Of a stretch of DNA of 46,711 nt, positions 1 through 7,307 are shown piece after piece. Source of the DNA: a virus; IMG/VR virus record IMGVR_UViG_3300045243_000017, positions 1 through 46,711 of that record; one strand, given 5' to 3'. Within the stretch, counting starts at the first letter, position 1; every line of letters starts with the position of its first letter. The notes below the pieces were generated by a model, which was not told where the DNA came from, searched no databases, and worked only from the letters and a program-made list of their open reading frames with translations. Both the position numbers and the translations under genes were made by a program.

Positions 1-516
1 CGCCTCAATGGTGATGTTCCTCACGTTATGGCGGAAGTCTTCGTCAACTTGGAAAATGGTCTTATCGAACAAATCCTCAAACTTGATGTTCTCCGCCACT
101 TCACTTGGAAGGATCTTTCCCAAGGTAATATCAATGGCGGCTATCTTCTTCTCAAATCGGGATTGTGTGGCCATGACGGTTTGTTGAACTGCAATAGGCA
201 TTTGGTTTAACGGAAGCTTGAAGGTTCCTTCGTATCGGCTCCAAGTGGCGCCCAATTTTTTCAAAGCCCTTGTCGTCCTGGCATCGAACCGGCCCGAGAA
301 GGTTCCGCGGTTGAATGTGATCTTGCCGGATTGGAGCGCCGCCCAAAGCGCTTCTTCGTCACCCAAGGCATTTGATAAGGCGTTATTCGGTTGTTGGATT
401 ATTTTTAAGAGCGGGTAATAAAGCTTTTTCTTGAACTCTTCACGAATTCGCCGTTCCATTTCATCAATGTAATCGGTCGGGACTTGAACCGGGGCAAGGT
501 GAATAAAGTTAGGCAT
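1..516 (-). CDS. Minor head protein (Mu F / SPP1 gp7-like), N-terminal part
   Basis: An ATG at 516 opens a frame of 172 codons that runs off the left edge without a stop. It begins MPNFIHLAPVQVP and contains a basic, mostly helical region. It follows the portal and HTH genes, the usual place of the minor head or head-morphogenesis protein that sits at the portal vertex. The preceding gene's TGA ends at 517, directly before this ATG. The frame at position 1 continues exactly into the partial gene at the right edge, which carries the family-typical C-terminal PGQDY..CRC motif. The whole protein would be 213 residues. The N-terminal half alone is not diagnostic; the call rests on the joined product and gene order. 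Confidence 0.75.
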   Translation of the reverse strand, partial: MPNFIHLAPVQVPTDYIDEMERRIREEFKKKLYYPLLKIIQQPNNALSNALGDEEALWAALQSGKITFNRGTFSGRFDARTTRALKKLGATWSRYEGTFKLPLNQMPIAVQQTVMATQSRFEKKIAAIDITLGKILPSEVAENIKFEDLFDKTIFQVDEDFRHNVRNITIEA

Positions 517-729
517 TCAATTTAATTCCCAATGTGGGAAGTCATCGTTGGCGACTCCCAAAATTACTTTCTTAAGAAAACCGTCACTCCCGAAGTTAAG
601 CCCCAAAGTTCCACCAATGAGACCGTCCCAACCTTCCCGAAAGAGATAACCGAGATTATCTTCCCACATGAAGCCGGAATGGTAAGTCTCGAACTTCTCC
701 ATTGTTAGGAATGGAAGAGTTTCAACCAC
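517..729 (-). CDS. Small hypothetical protein in head module
   Basis: A 70-residue acidic, aromatic-rich protein with a GTLGLNFGSDGF stretch; I recognise no family. The first possible start is GTG at 729, which overlaps the end of the HTH gene by 8 bases. An in-frame ATG at 702 would give 61 residues, but neither has a clear Shine-Dalgarno. Its TGA directly abuts the ATG of the minor head gene, so translation of the two is probably coupled. Location between portal and minor head protein suggests a structural or assembly role, which is inference only. Confidence 0.6.
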   Translation of the reverse strand: MVETLPFLTMEKFETYHSGFMWEDNLGYLFREGWDGLIGGTLGLNFGSDGFLKKVILGVANDDFPHWELN

Positions 730-1156
730 GAGTTTTCGCCGTAGCTTTTGGAGCCGCGGCAGGGGTAGGGAGCCTCACGACCGGCGCTTGAACGGCTGGA
801 GCCGGCGGGGGTGTTGGAGCCGTGGCCCCAGGATTTAAAACTTGAGGATGGGTCATTGGTTCGCTTGTCTCGATAGTTCCATCGGCGCTTGGCTTTGCGG
901 TCTCAACGGTCGGAACTTGTCCACGTTGACGGGCGAGAAAAGCATCTTCCCGGGCTTTCTTAGTCTCCGCCGATTCTTTTGGCGGTGCGTTCTTCTCGTA
1001 CTCTTCAAGTTTGTTATAAATGGTCTTCTCGGAAACTCCCAACGACTTCGCGGCCAAAGGCTTGGACCCGTTGAAGAAGGCCAAGCGATTGATAATGACT
1101 TGGCGTTCGATATGCTCCAAGGTCATCGTGTGGTTGTCATAAATCGGTTCGATCAT
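722..1156 (-). CDS. Fis-type helix-turn-helix protein in head operon
   Basis: A 144-residue protein. Residues about 12-53 match the Fis/NtrC C-terminal HTH pattern: an IERQVIINRLAFFNGSKP helix, then AAKSLGVSEKTIYNKLEEY as the recognition half. The rest (about 55-144) is a charged linker followed by a Pro/Ala/Thr-rich tail, probably disordered. The ATG at 1156 has a GGGGGA Shine-Dalgarno overlapping the end of the portal gene, and the 3' end overlaps the next gene by 8 bases. A DNA-binding domain between portal and minor head genes is unexpected. It could be a late regulator, a packaging or terminase-interacting factor, or a virion protein. The HTH is seen in the sequence; the role is not. Confidence 0.7.
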   Translation of the reverse strand: MIEPIYDNHTMTLEHIERQVIINRLAFFNGSKPLAAKSLGVSEKTIYNKLEEYEKNAPPKESAETKKAREDAFLARQRGQVPTVETAKPSADGTIETSEPMTHPQVLNPGATAPTPPPAPAVQAPVVRLPTPAAAPKATAKTRG

Positions 1157-1157
1157 G

Positions 1158-2918
1158 TCATCCCCCCATTTTTTTATAAAGGTACATCACAACCGGCCAC
1201 TTTAAATGGCCGTATTCCTTTTGTGTCGCTTCTTTCGCCTTTTCCCACACGGGCCCATTGGCCACATGGTTAATGGCTTCGGTCAATTGCTCGTTGGTGA
1301 ATTGCTCCGCTCCACCATCCGATTCATAAGCGGCCAACAATGATTTGATGTCAACGTCCCCCGGCTCACCTTCCCGAGAGTTCAATATACCCATAAAGGT
1401 TTTCAAGTGACCAATGATTCCGTTAAGTTTGGCTTCAACGGCATTCGCCTTTTTCTTGGGAGCGGTCGAAAGAGGTTTATCCCCGGGCTTCTTTTCCGGC
1501 TCTTGTCCCGGTTCCGGCTCTTCCTTGAGTTCGTCTGGATTCAATCGAGAGTCATCGGTATCAAGAGGCTTCTCAAGAAGATTCGCATGGTTACACCGTT
1601 CGCGAAACTCCAAATCTGTAATCTTATTGGCTTGAACCGCCCCAAGTAATCGGTTGAACTTCGAGGTTTTCACATTCTCTTCCCCTTCCGCGGAAAGAAC
1701 CCTCAATGGCTTGAATCCCGTTTCCAAGTCATCGGGGATAAAGCCAAAGAGTTGTTGGCACCGGTAAGAGGCTATCTTGAGAAGTGGTTCCCGAAGCTTC
1801 TCCCTCACATCACTTTCAACCATGCCGTTATAAACTTCAAAGTCGCCTTCATCGGTCGAGGAAAGGCCAGACAACGAAATCCCGAAAAGCTTCGTCATGG
1901 GCATTCGCATATCACCGCAAATCCCAATTCTAAATTGAGCCATCATTTCAGGAATGCCCGAGAAGGTTATGGTTTTGTGGTCGAAGTCGTCTTCGGCATC
2001 CATCACCAAAGCTTTTTGGAAGTTCTTGATTTGATTGGCCAAGTTGACCCGAGCTCGAACGTTAGCTTGGCCAACGGGGGTTAAGAGGGAGTTGAGAAGG
2101 TTCTTGATCTTGTAAACGTCAATCTTGAATTCGTCCAATACTTCAAAGGCAACGTTTTGGCTCTTCAAGAACTGATTGATTCCTCGAACGAGGATCTCAA
2201 GTTCTGAAAGTCCCCATCCCCTTAAGCGGGGGCGAATGAATGAGGGTGGGTCAATTCCAATCAAAGGCATGACGCGCGACTTGTCCACCGAGACATTGTA
2301 ATAACGATAAGCCTTGACGTTCTCAATGGCGATCGACGGGTCATATTGACCGGTATCGTTTACGTCCCAAAACAATTCCCAAAGGTCGGCGGCTTTGAAC
2401 TCAAGAGGGCTTCCTGGTCGTATCGCCTCGATGTCCAATTCGGTCTTTGGGTCTTGGTCGGTGAGAACAACAATACCCCCGCCACCAAAGCCACGAGTTT
2501 TTGACATGGCTCGACCGGCGACCGCCAAATCCTTTTTCAAAGTCATTGTTCTCTGGAGTTGCGAGATTTGCTTTTCATCGAGTTGTTCGGTCTTAATCTC
2601 GATTCCACCGCGGAGCCCATCGGAGACCGGGACATCACAAATGGTTCGAACCAATCCGATTTCGGCTATTGCGTAAGAAATGAGTTGGCGATTGTTCGAG
2701 AGAAGGTAATACCGAAGATTGTCAAAGAGGGTGTCCCATTGGGAGAGTTCTTGGCCACCACCTTGACCGGCAAATTGAGGAAGCCCCATTGGATTGAACG
2801 GAACTATTGGAACGGCATTTCGAAGTTCTTGTGTGTCTTCGAGAGAAATGGTTTTGTTATCGATGGAGAGGCTTACCGGTTCACCTTGGGAATTAAGAAT
2901 CAAGCCAGGTTGGGTCAT
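1158..2918 (-). CDS. Portal protein (DUF1073 / Acb1-like N-terminal family)
   Basis: A 586-residue protein forming, by family knowledge, the dodecameric portal through which DNA is packaged and ejected. Family hallmarks include the N-terminal WDTLFDNLRYYLLSNNRQL region, the VRTICDVPVSDGLRGG segment near residue 90, a conserved RGFGGGGIVVL stretch near 143 and MTKLFGISLSGLSSTDEGD near 345-363. Residues about 465-500 are a Pro/Glu/Lys linker. The C-terminal WEKAKEATQKEYGHLKWPV segment resembles a short motif I have seen at the ends of other phage structural proteins. The ATG at 2918 has a GGAAGG Shine-Dalgarno formed by the end of TerL. It lies directly downstream of TerL, as expected. Confidence 0.9.
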   Translation of the reverse strand: MTQPGLILNSQGEPVSLSIDNKTISLEDTQELRNAVPIVPFNPMGLPQFAGQGGGQELSQWDTLFDNLRYYLLSNNRQLISYAIAEIGLVRTICDVPVSDGLRGGIEIKTEQLDEKQISQLQRTMTLKKDLAVAGRAMSKTRGFGGGGIVVLTDQDPKTELDIEAIRPGSPLEFKAADLWELFWDVNDTGQYDPSIAIENVKAYRYYNVSVDKSRVMPLIGIDPPSFIRPRLRGWGLSELEILVRGINQFLKSQNVAFEVLDEFKIDVYKIKNLLNSLLTPVGQANVRARVNLANQIKNFQKALVMDAEDDFDHKTITFSGIPEMMAQFRIGICGDMRMPMTKLFGISLSGLSSTDEGDFEVYNGMVESDVREKLREPLLKIASYRCQQLFGFIPDDLETGFKPLRVLSAEGEENVKTSKFNRLLGAVQANKITDLEFRERCNHANLLEKPLDTDDSRLNPDELKEEPEPGQEPEKKPGDKPLSTAPKKKANAVEAKLNGIIGHLKTFMGILNSREGEPGDVDIKSLLAAYESDGGAEQFTNEQLTEAINHVANGPVWEKAKEATQKEYGHLKWPVVMYLYKKMGG

Positions 2919-2921
2919 TTA

Positions 2922-4337
2922 CTACCTTCCGTAATTTAATCCAAAGGCCGCGGCCATACCTTCGTTCACATCAACGATTGAACCGCCGCCGGTCAAGTCA
3001 TCAAAAGCCAATCCCGCCGCATCAACAATATCATCGTGAGAATATTCTTTGTCATCCTCGGAGAAGTTCTCAAACTCTTGGAACATTTCATCGTTCCAAT
3101 CCGCCCGAACAACACTCACGTTGCCATATTCGCATTGGCGAGAAAACGGCTTGGCCCGGACGGCTTTCTTGGTCGATACCGATATCGCCTTCACATCGAA
3201 CCCGGCCAAGAGTTTCACAAAATCATCGGCTTCTTTAACGCCGGCGCTCCCCGGGTCCTGATATCCCCTGATTCTAACACCTTGCCCGTCATGTTGTGCA
3301 ACGGTTTTAATCAGGCGTTCGACTTTGCCAGGGCTTCCACGTTCTGATTTCAAATCCGCAATGACATAAGTTCCATTTGGATAAGCATAAATCTTAATTC
3401 CCCGTGTCCAATCAGGATCCCGGTTTCCTTCGCTTGGCTCGGTCGCCGCCCTATCCCATGCCCGGCAAACCGCCGACCACCCGCCGGGAACCGTGTCGAT
3501 AACTGGAAACCATTGCCGCCTAAAGAAACTCCCCGCCGTGGCCCGAATGTTCCAATTACCGCGGTAAAGCCTTTCAACGTCCACATGGCTCATGGAAAGC
3601 AATGTGGCTTTATAACTCGGGTCGTCCTTCATCAAGATTTTGTTGTCTTCAAGCCGGGCGGGGATAAAGGTCAACGACTTGGGGAGAATGTGACTTCCGG
3701 TTCCGACCTTCTTGTAAATTTCCTGTTTGCTGGAGCCCCAAATGAATTCATCCTTTTGGCGAACGAAGTATCGAAGCTTGCCGGACCTGGATTTGATGGG
3801 GTAGCCCGTTTCCTTATCAATCCACCAATCGATGAATGATCTCACCCAGGAATCGGGGTCGGGGTTGGTTGTCGCGCGAACTCGCCCGGGGGTTCCAGCT
3901 TGGGAGCGGTTTCGGCTCATCATGTACATGAATTGGTAAAAGGTGAAATGCGTGAGTTCGTCAAAACCAATGTGGGGAATCTGGGAGCCCTGCCAATCGT
4001 GGACGGAACCTTCTTGTTCTAACCCGTCAAACCTTACTCCGAAGCCGGAAGGGAATTTCCATTTGAGGTATGTCTCGTGCGGCGTTCCTCGAAGAAAAGG
4101 GTAAATCTTTCGGCTTGTGTCCCATAATCCGCCGGTGTTGCGAACCTGTTTATTGTTTCGCCTAAATATAACGGATTCAAAGTAGGGATTGTCATAATGT
4201 CGCAATGGGTCCAAGAGTAATCCGAAAGTTTTGGAACCTCCAGCGGCACCCCCGAAAATGCAAATATCAGCCTTCGAGGATAGGAAGGCGGTTTGTGGGC
4301 CGGGTTGGGGGCCGAACTCGATAAGTTCTTCATTCAT
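2922..4337 (-). CDS. terL: Terminase large subunit
   Basis: The packaging motor ATPase and headful or site-specific nuclease. With the ATG at 4337 it is 471 residues. Walker A GGAAGGSKT is at 29-37 and Walker B IGFDE at 123-127. The RNase H-like nuclease acidic residues fall in AWDRA (D295), QDPGSAG (D361) and HDDIVDAAG (435-436). A longer frame starts with TTG at 4379, but I prefer the ATG because it overlaps the stop of the upstream small ORF as ATGA. A weak GGAAA lies upstream. It is followed after 3 bases by the portal gene. Confidence 0.95.
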   Translation of the reverse strand: MNEELIEFGPQPGPQTAFLSSKADICIFGGAAGGSKTFGLLLDPLRHYDNPYFESVIFRRNNKQVRNTGGLWDTSRKIYPFLRGTPHETYLKWKFPSGFGVRFDGLEQEGSVHDWQGSQIPHIGFDELTHFTFYQFMYMMSRNRSQAGTPGRVRATTNPDPDSWVRSFIDWWIDKETGYPIKSRSGKLRYFVRQKDEFIWGSSKQEIYKKVGTGSHILPKSLTFIPARLEDNKILMKDDPSYKATLLSMSHVDVERLYRGNWNIRATAGSFFRRQWFPVIDTVPGGWSAVCRAWDRAATEPSEGNRDPDWTRGIKIYAYPNGTYVIADLKSERGSPGKVERLIKTVAQHDGQGVRIRGYQDPGSAGVKEADDFVKLLAGFDVKAISVSTKKAVRAKPFSRQCEYGNVSVVRADWNDEMFQEFENFSEDDKEYSHDDIVDAAGLAFDDLTGGGSIVDVNEGMAAAFGLNYGR

Positions 4338-4474
4338 TTGATCTTGATTTCCAAAAGCTTCTTGGCTATTTCTTCGCAAATTGTGGAAATGAAAATTAAG
4401 GATTTAACGATGAAGAACTTAAACCCTTTGGTTTTGACCGTGACTTCCAACACTAATACTTTTTTGCTTGGCAT
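4334..4474 (-). CDS. 46-residue protein coupled to terL
   Basis: A short ORF, MPSKKVLVLEVTVKTKGF followed by a hydrophobic stretch (FFIVKSLIFISTI) and a basic end. ATG at 4474 is preceded by an AAGGGG Shine-Dalgarno 7 bases away. Its TGA overlaps the terL ATG as ATGA, the same coupling used throughout this genome. That overlap is the main evidence that it is real, and it also argues for the shorter TerL start. The hydrophobic segment could be a single membrane helix or a buried beta strand and helix. No family recognised. Confidence 0.65.
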   Translation of the reverse strand: MPSKKVLVLEVTVKTKGFKFFIVKSLIFISTICEEIAKKLLEIKIK

Positions 4475-4561
4475 GATCTCGCCCCTTAAGCTTATAATTC
4501 ACTCATAGCTAACTGCTTTGACCGGGGGTTGAACCGGCCCTTAAACGGCAAAGAATTAAAA

Positions 4562-4612
4562 GCGGCTTAAGCCGCACCAGAAACGGAACCAGGAACTTTG
4601 CGGGTTCCGTTT
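4562..4612. terminator. Terminator-like hairpins upstream of the terL operon
   Basis: Two adjacent inverted repeats lie in the 142-base gap between the Cys-rich gene and the small ORF before terL. One is a perfect 14-base palindrome GCGGCTTAAGCCGC (4562-4575). The other has 10-bp arms AAACGGAACC (4581-4590) and GGTTCCGTTT (4603-4612), with A and T tracts on both sides, so it could act in either direction. It would reduce read-through from the small-gene cluster into terL. Confidence 0.55.
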
Positions 4613-4616
4613 TAAT

Positions 4617-4817
4617 TTATGGGTGCGTCAAGTAAGCGGCTGGAATTCTTTTTTCAGTCGTTGGTGTTGCTTTGACAATATATTCTCGAACCGCCTTATA
4701 ATTGGCTTTGCAAAATTCGCATAGGCAAGGAACCCATTGCGTTTCGTGACGTTCGGGGCATTCGCACTTCCCCGAGCAACATTTCAAACAAGCGACACCT
4801 TCTGGTAATTGAATCAT
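4617..4817 (-). CDS. Small cysteine-rich protein
   Basis: 66 residues with eight cysteines in clusters: CLKCCSGKCEC (10-20) and CLCEFC (31-36). This spacing fits one or two zinc-binding knuckles. ATG at 4817 has a GGGAGG Shine-Dalgarno. It ends just before the bidirectional hairpin. No named family recognised; possible roles are nucleic-acid or protein binding, by inference from the cysteine pattern only. Confidence 0.7.
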   Translation of the reverse strand: MIQLPEGVACLKCCSGKCECPERHETQWVPCLCEFCKANYKAVREYIVKATPTTEKRIPAAYLTHP

Positions 4818-4829
4818 GAAATCCTCCCG

Positions 4830-5054
4830 TTACTCAGATTTATAAATAATTCCAGCAAATCCCGAAACCACACCCAACGTCAAAAAGAAAAGCCCGTTCC
4901 AATGGCAAAAGTAATCTTTAGCATCCCATGGAACATGAACACCATAAGGCAATGTGAATTGTGTTTGAGGCGTAATCGACAAAAGATGGAACCCAAGCTC
5001 TATGGCTCCAAGCGCCCAAACCTCAATCAAAATTAAAATCAAAGTCTTCTTCAT
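4830..5054 (-). CDS. Small two-helix membrane protein
   Basis: 74 residues from the ATG at 5054, chosen because a GGAGG Shine-Dalgarno lies 5 bases upstream; a longer GTG frame at 5066 would destroy that site. Hydrophobic segments at about 4-22 and 55-70 are separated by a polar loop with HVPWDAKDYFCHW. The topology is compatible with a membrane protein such as a second holin, antiholin or superinfection-exclusion factor. It lies far from the lysis genes, so I do not assign a function. Confidence 0.65.
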   Translation of the reverse strand: MKKTLILILIEVWALGAIELGFHLLSITPQTQFTLPYGVHVPWDAKDYFCHWNGLFFLTLGVVSGFAGIIYKSE

Positions 5055-5065
5055 GTTTTCCTCCA

Positions 5066-5338
5066 CTAGTGTAATTTAACAACCGCTCCGCCCATTCCTT
5101 TCGAAATCCTATTCTCGTACCGCTTAACCTCTTCGTTCATTTCCACTTCTATGGCCTTCTCGTATTCCTCCATGGTGATTATCCCCTTGGCAAACAAGAG
5201 TTTGACCAAGACGGCGTTGTCGCACATTGCGGCATTTACGCCAACCCTCAAATGTTTTGGGCTTGTGTCCTCGGAACCCATATTCATTTCCATGGCAACG
5301 CCCGATTGCATGGCGTGAAGCGCTTCTTGATAAGTCAT
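5066..5338 (-). CDS. Conserved small phage protein, function unknown
   Basis: 90 residues. The middle carries SPKHLRVGVNAAMCDNAVLV followed by a KGIITMEEYEKAIEVEM segment, a combination I associate with a widespread uncharacterised phage protein. The ATG at 5338 overlaps the upstream PDF-like gene's stop as ATGA. No catalytic motif, membrane segment or signal peptide is visible. Confidence 0.7.
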   Translation of the reverse strand: MTYQEALHAMQSGVAMEMNMGSEDTSPKHLRVGVNAAMCDNAVLVKLLFAKGIITMEEYEKAIEVEMNEEVKRYENRISKGMGGAVVKLH

Positions 5339-5529
5339 GATTCCCCCTTTTCTTTCTTCAAAGCCTCAACTACATCTTCGACCAAATGGTCAATAAACAG
5401 GATCCCGTCCATATGGTCAATCTCGTGAAGGATACACCGGGCCATGACTTGATGGAAGAATTGAAATTGAGTTCGCCCTATTAACTTACAATTCCGTTCA
5501 AAGTAAAGTAAAACCGGGTTTCGCCTCAT
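5335..5529 (-). CDS. Truncated peptide deformylase-like protein
   Basis: 64 residues that align only with the C-terminal part of peptide deformylase. The motif III block ARCILHEIDHMDGILFIDHL (30-49) carries the HExxH-type catalytic Glu and both zinc-ligand His. Motif I (GxGLAAxQ) and motif II (EGCLS, with the third zinc ligand Cys) are absent, and full-length enzymes are about 130-170 residues. ATG at 5529 overlaps the TerS-like stop as ATGA, so the short form looks like a real, coupled gene and not an accidental fragment. Without motif II, normal deformylase activity is unlikely. Confidence 0.7.
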   Translation of the reverse strand: MRRNPVLLYFERNCKLIGRTQFQFFHQVMARCILHEIDHMDGILFIDHLVEDVVEALKKEKGES

Positions 5530-5900
5530 ATCTTTTTTTTCTCGCTTCCATTCCCCGGCAACTTCACCAACACATTGACCGCATTTCCTTGAAATTCTAC
5601 CTCTTCCTTGACCTTTCCGATAACTCGATTCAAAAGCTTATCGAGCCTATCCATGTCGCCCAACTTAATTCCCTTCGCCGCCACCGACCCCACCCAAGCC
5701 TTTAATAAACTTGTCTTCGGGTCATTCTTAAGCGCCATGAGTTCTTTCTTGTTAAACCTCACGATTTGCGACATAACGTCCATCACTTCCGTTCGTGTCA
5801 TCCGTGCGAGTTTCTTTTGTTCCTCTGTCATCTTGGGTCGACCAACGGCCAACTTATTTCCCTTCTTGAACGGCTTCCCTTTTCCCCTTGGCTTGCTCAA
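5526..5900 (-). CDS. Probable terminase small subunit
   Basis: 124 residues from a TTG at 5900, chosen because a strong GGAGGGG Shine-Dalgarno lies 5 bases upstream; a longer ATG frame at 5948 has none. The basic, glycine-rich start (KPFKKGNKLAVGRPK) followed by helices (MTEEQKKLARMTRTEVMDVM) is typical of small DNA-packaging proteins that bind the genome and recruit TerL. It is the first gene after the intergenic region and the first of the late operon leading to terL. The family match is weak, so another DNA-binding role remains possible. Confidence 0.6.
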   Translation of the reverse strand: MSKPRGKGKPFKKGNKLAVGRPKMTEEQKKLARMTRTEVMDVMSQIVRFNKKELMALKNDPKTSLLKAWVGSVAAKGIKLGDMDRLDKLLNRVIGKVKEEVEFQGNAVNVLVKLPGNGSEKKKI

Positions 5901-5995
5901 AATTCCCCTCCAGCAATTTTTTGGCGTTAAAAACCGGCTCGATCCCATGTCCCGCGCGGTGAGGCGTGGTGACGGTGAAAGATGATATTTTCCTG

Positions 5996-6024
5996 ATACT
6001 ACATGAACATTAAATCGATTGCAA
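5996..6024 (-). promoter_or_regulatory. Candidate late promoter upstream of the TerS-like gene
   Basis: On the minus strand a TTGCAA (6019-6024) and a TAGTAT (5996-6001) are separated by 17 bases, a sigma70-like arrangement with 4 of 6 matches in each hexamer. It lies in the 160-base gap at the junction between early genes and the packaging operon, where a late promoter is expected. Predicted transcription would begin near 5989 and run into the TerS-like gene. Confidence 0.5.
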
Positions 6025-6044
6025 ATTTTTCAAAGTCTTAGAAT

Positions 6045-6060
6045 TGTTCCACATGGAACA
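6045..6060. promoter_or_regulatory. parS-like 16-bp inverted repeat
   Basis: TGTTCCACATGGAACA has 7-bp arms TGTTCCA and TGGAACA around CA. Bacterial chromosomal parS (ParB-binding) sites follow TGTTNCACGTGNAACA, so this site differs from the TGTTCCACGTGGAACA variant at one central base. It lies immediately after the stop of the PD-(D/E)XK-like gene and about 20 bases upstream of the candidate late promoter's -35. Alternatives are a repressor operator or a TerS recognition site. No ParA or ParB gene is present. Confidence 0.5.
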
Positions 6061-6669
6061 TTATTCCCATTCCCAAGAATTTGGATATCCGAAGAGGGAA
6101 GCCCAAACGTGTTTTACTCGCATTTTCATAATACTAATATCATTTTTTAGACGGTGAATTTCATCATGAAGCTTTGGAACCGTGGTTCTTTTCTCCAAAC
6201 AACGGGCGATTGCCGCGACAAAATGCCAGGGCGGTTCGGCGCATTCGTGGCCCGGGGCTTTGATGGTCTCGTAGAACTTGAATCTTGACCATTGAGGTTT
6301 AGGGATTCTCTCCACTTCCATGAGACCGGCGTAAGGTGGAATCTCATGAGGTTTCAAAAGTCCTTTAGGGGTCACGAACCAAAAGAAGTGAGAGTATTTC
6401 AAGGCGTTGGCGTGTTTTTGAGGGCGTTTCATTTCATGCTTGAAGTCGGCCCGGCTCACTTTGATCTCAAAAGCGTGGCGCTTCAAGCCGCTTGAGGGCC
6501 AAAGGTTCATGGCCCATGCGTCTATTCGATTATCCGACCCGCTCCCAAAGCCCGTTCCGAACGGCATTTCCTCCATGAAACACCACTCGCCCGGCGTGTA
6601 CTTCAAAGCCAAAGCCTGTTTTATCTCGTAAGCCTTTATCGGTTCTGATTTTTGTTTTTTTGTCTTCAA
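6061..6669 (-). CDS. PD-(D/E)XK nuclease-like protein
   Basis: 202 residues. A core D...EIK pattern is visible: NRIDAWAMNLW, then HAFEIKVSRADF (about 66-77), followed by SHFFWFVTPKGLL. This resembles the MmcB-like/restriction-endonuclease-like fold, where D and the E-x-K residues bind metal and cut DNA. A basic helical tail follows residue 150. The start is TTG at 6669, supported by a GGAGGGCG Shine-Dalgarno and a TTGA overlap with the preceding stop. It is the last gene of the early operon. Possible roles are host DNA degradation, recombination or resolution; the exact family is unsure. Confidence 0.6.
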   Translation of the reverse strand: MKTKKQKSEPIKAYEIKQALALKYTPGEWCFMEEMPFGTGFGSGSDNRIDAWAMNLWPSSGLKRHAFEIKVSRADFKHEMKRPQKHANALKYSHFFWFVTPKGLLKPHEIPPYAGLMEVERIPKPQWSRFKFYETIKAPGHECAEPPWHFVAAIARCLEKRTTVPKLHDEIHRLKNDISIMKMRVKHVWASLFGYPNSWEWE

Positions 6670-7307
6670 ACGCCCTCCCTTTCAGACGGCGGGTTGAGGG
6701 CTTCCGATAATTTTTTAGTAAATCCCAATGCCACGCCTAAATGACCAAATGAATCGCTTTGGGCGATCTCTTTAGCTTGCTCCAATTCAGCAATTATTCC
6801 TGGCACCCACTCTTCCAGCGCCCCACGCAAGCGGGATACTTCGGCCTCAAGTTTAAATATTCGGGCTTCGTCCTCTCCATTTATCGGAATATTTGCTAAG
6901 GTTTTCCTCAACTCCGCAACCTCTTTGGCGCTCTGGGCCTGACCTTGGGCGAAGGCTATATTTAGCCTCGCAACGTCTGCGCCAGCCGACAATTCATCGA
7001 CTTTCGTGTGAGCAACACCAGGGCCTTCAACCCATAATAGATTCCCTTCACGCCTCCCGAATACGTACGGCCCCTCGGCTGTTTTAACTGGCTCCCTCGG
7101 AATATTTCCAGACCCGTTACAGTTTGGACATGGCCCATTGACTCCGGGGTTTTCGCCGGTGATCTTCCATAGGCCATCACCTCCGCACATCGAACATTTT
7201 TCGACTGTTTCCGCAATGAGTCTTTTTTCTGGATTCTGTGCAATACATTGGAGATAGTGAAAAGTCCCACTTATCTCAAAACCACAGTCTTTGCAAAGTT
7301 CACTCAT
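6666..7307 (-). CDS. Zinc-binding protein with DnaJ-like CxxCxGxG motifs and coiled coil
   Basis: 213 residues. An N-terminal CKDCGF pair (5-10) is followed by CSMCGGDG (38-45) and CPNCNGSG (60-67), the CxxCxGxG type of zinc knuckle known from DnaJ. There is no J domain, so it is not a co-chaperone of the usual kind. The C-terminal half has Leu/Glu heptads (about 125-180), probably a coiled coil. ATG at 7307 overlaps the previous stop as ATGA. Function unknown. Confidence 0.65.
   Translation of the reverse strand: MSELCKDCGFEISGTFHYLQCIAQNPEKRLIAETVEKCSMCGGDGLWKITGENPGVNGPCPNCNGSGNIPREPVKTAEGPYVFGRREGNLLWVEGPGVAHTKVDELSAGADVARLNIAFAQGQAQSAKEVAELRKTLANIPINGEDEARIFKLEAEVSRLRGALEEWVPGIIAELEQAKEIAQSDSFGHLGVALGFTKKLSEALNPPSEREGV

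Noticed and set aside
6666-7307. DnaJ co-chaperone
   Set aside because: Only two CxxCxGxG-type knuckles are present; there is no J domain or HPD motif and no C-terminal DnaJ domain.
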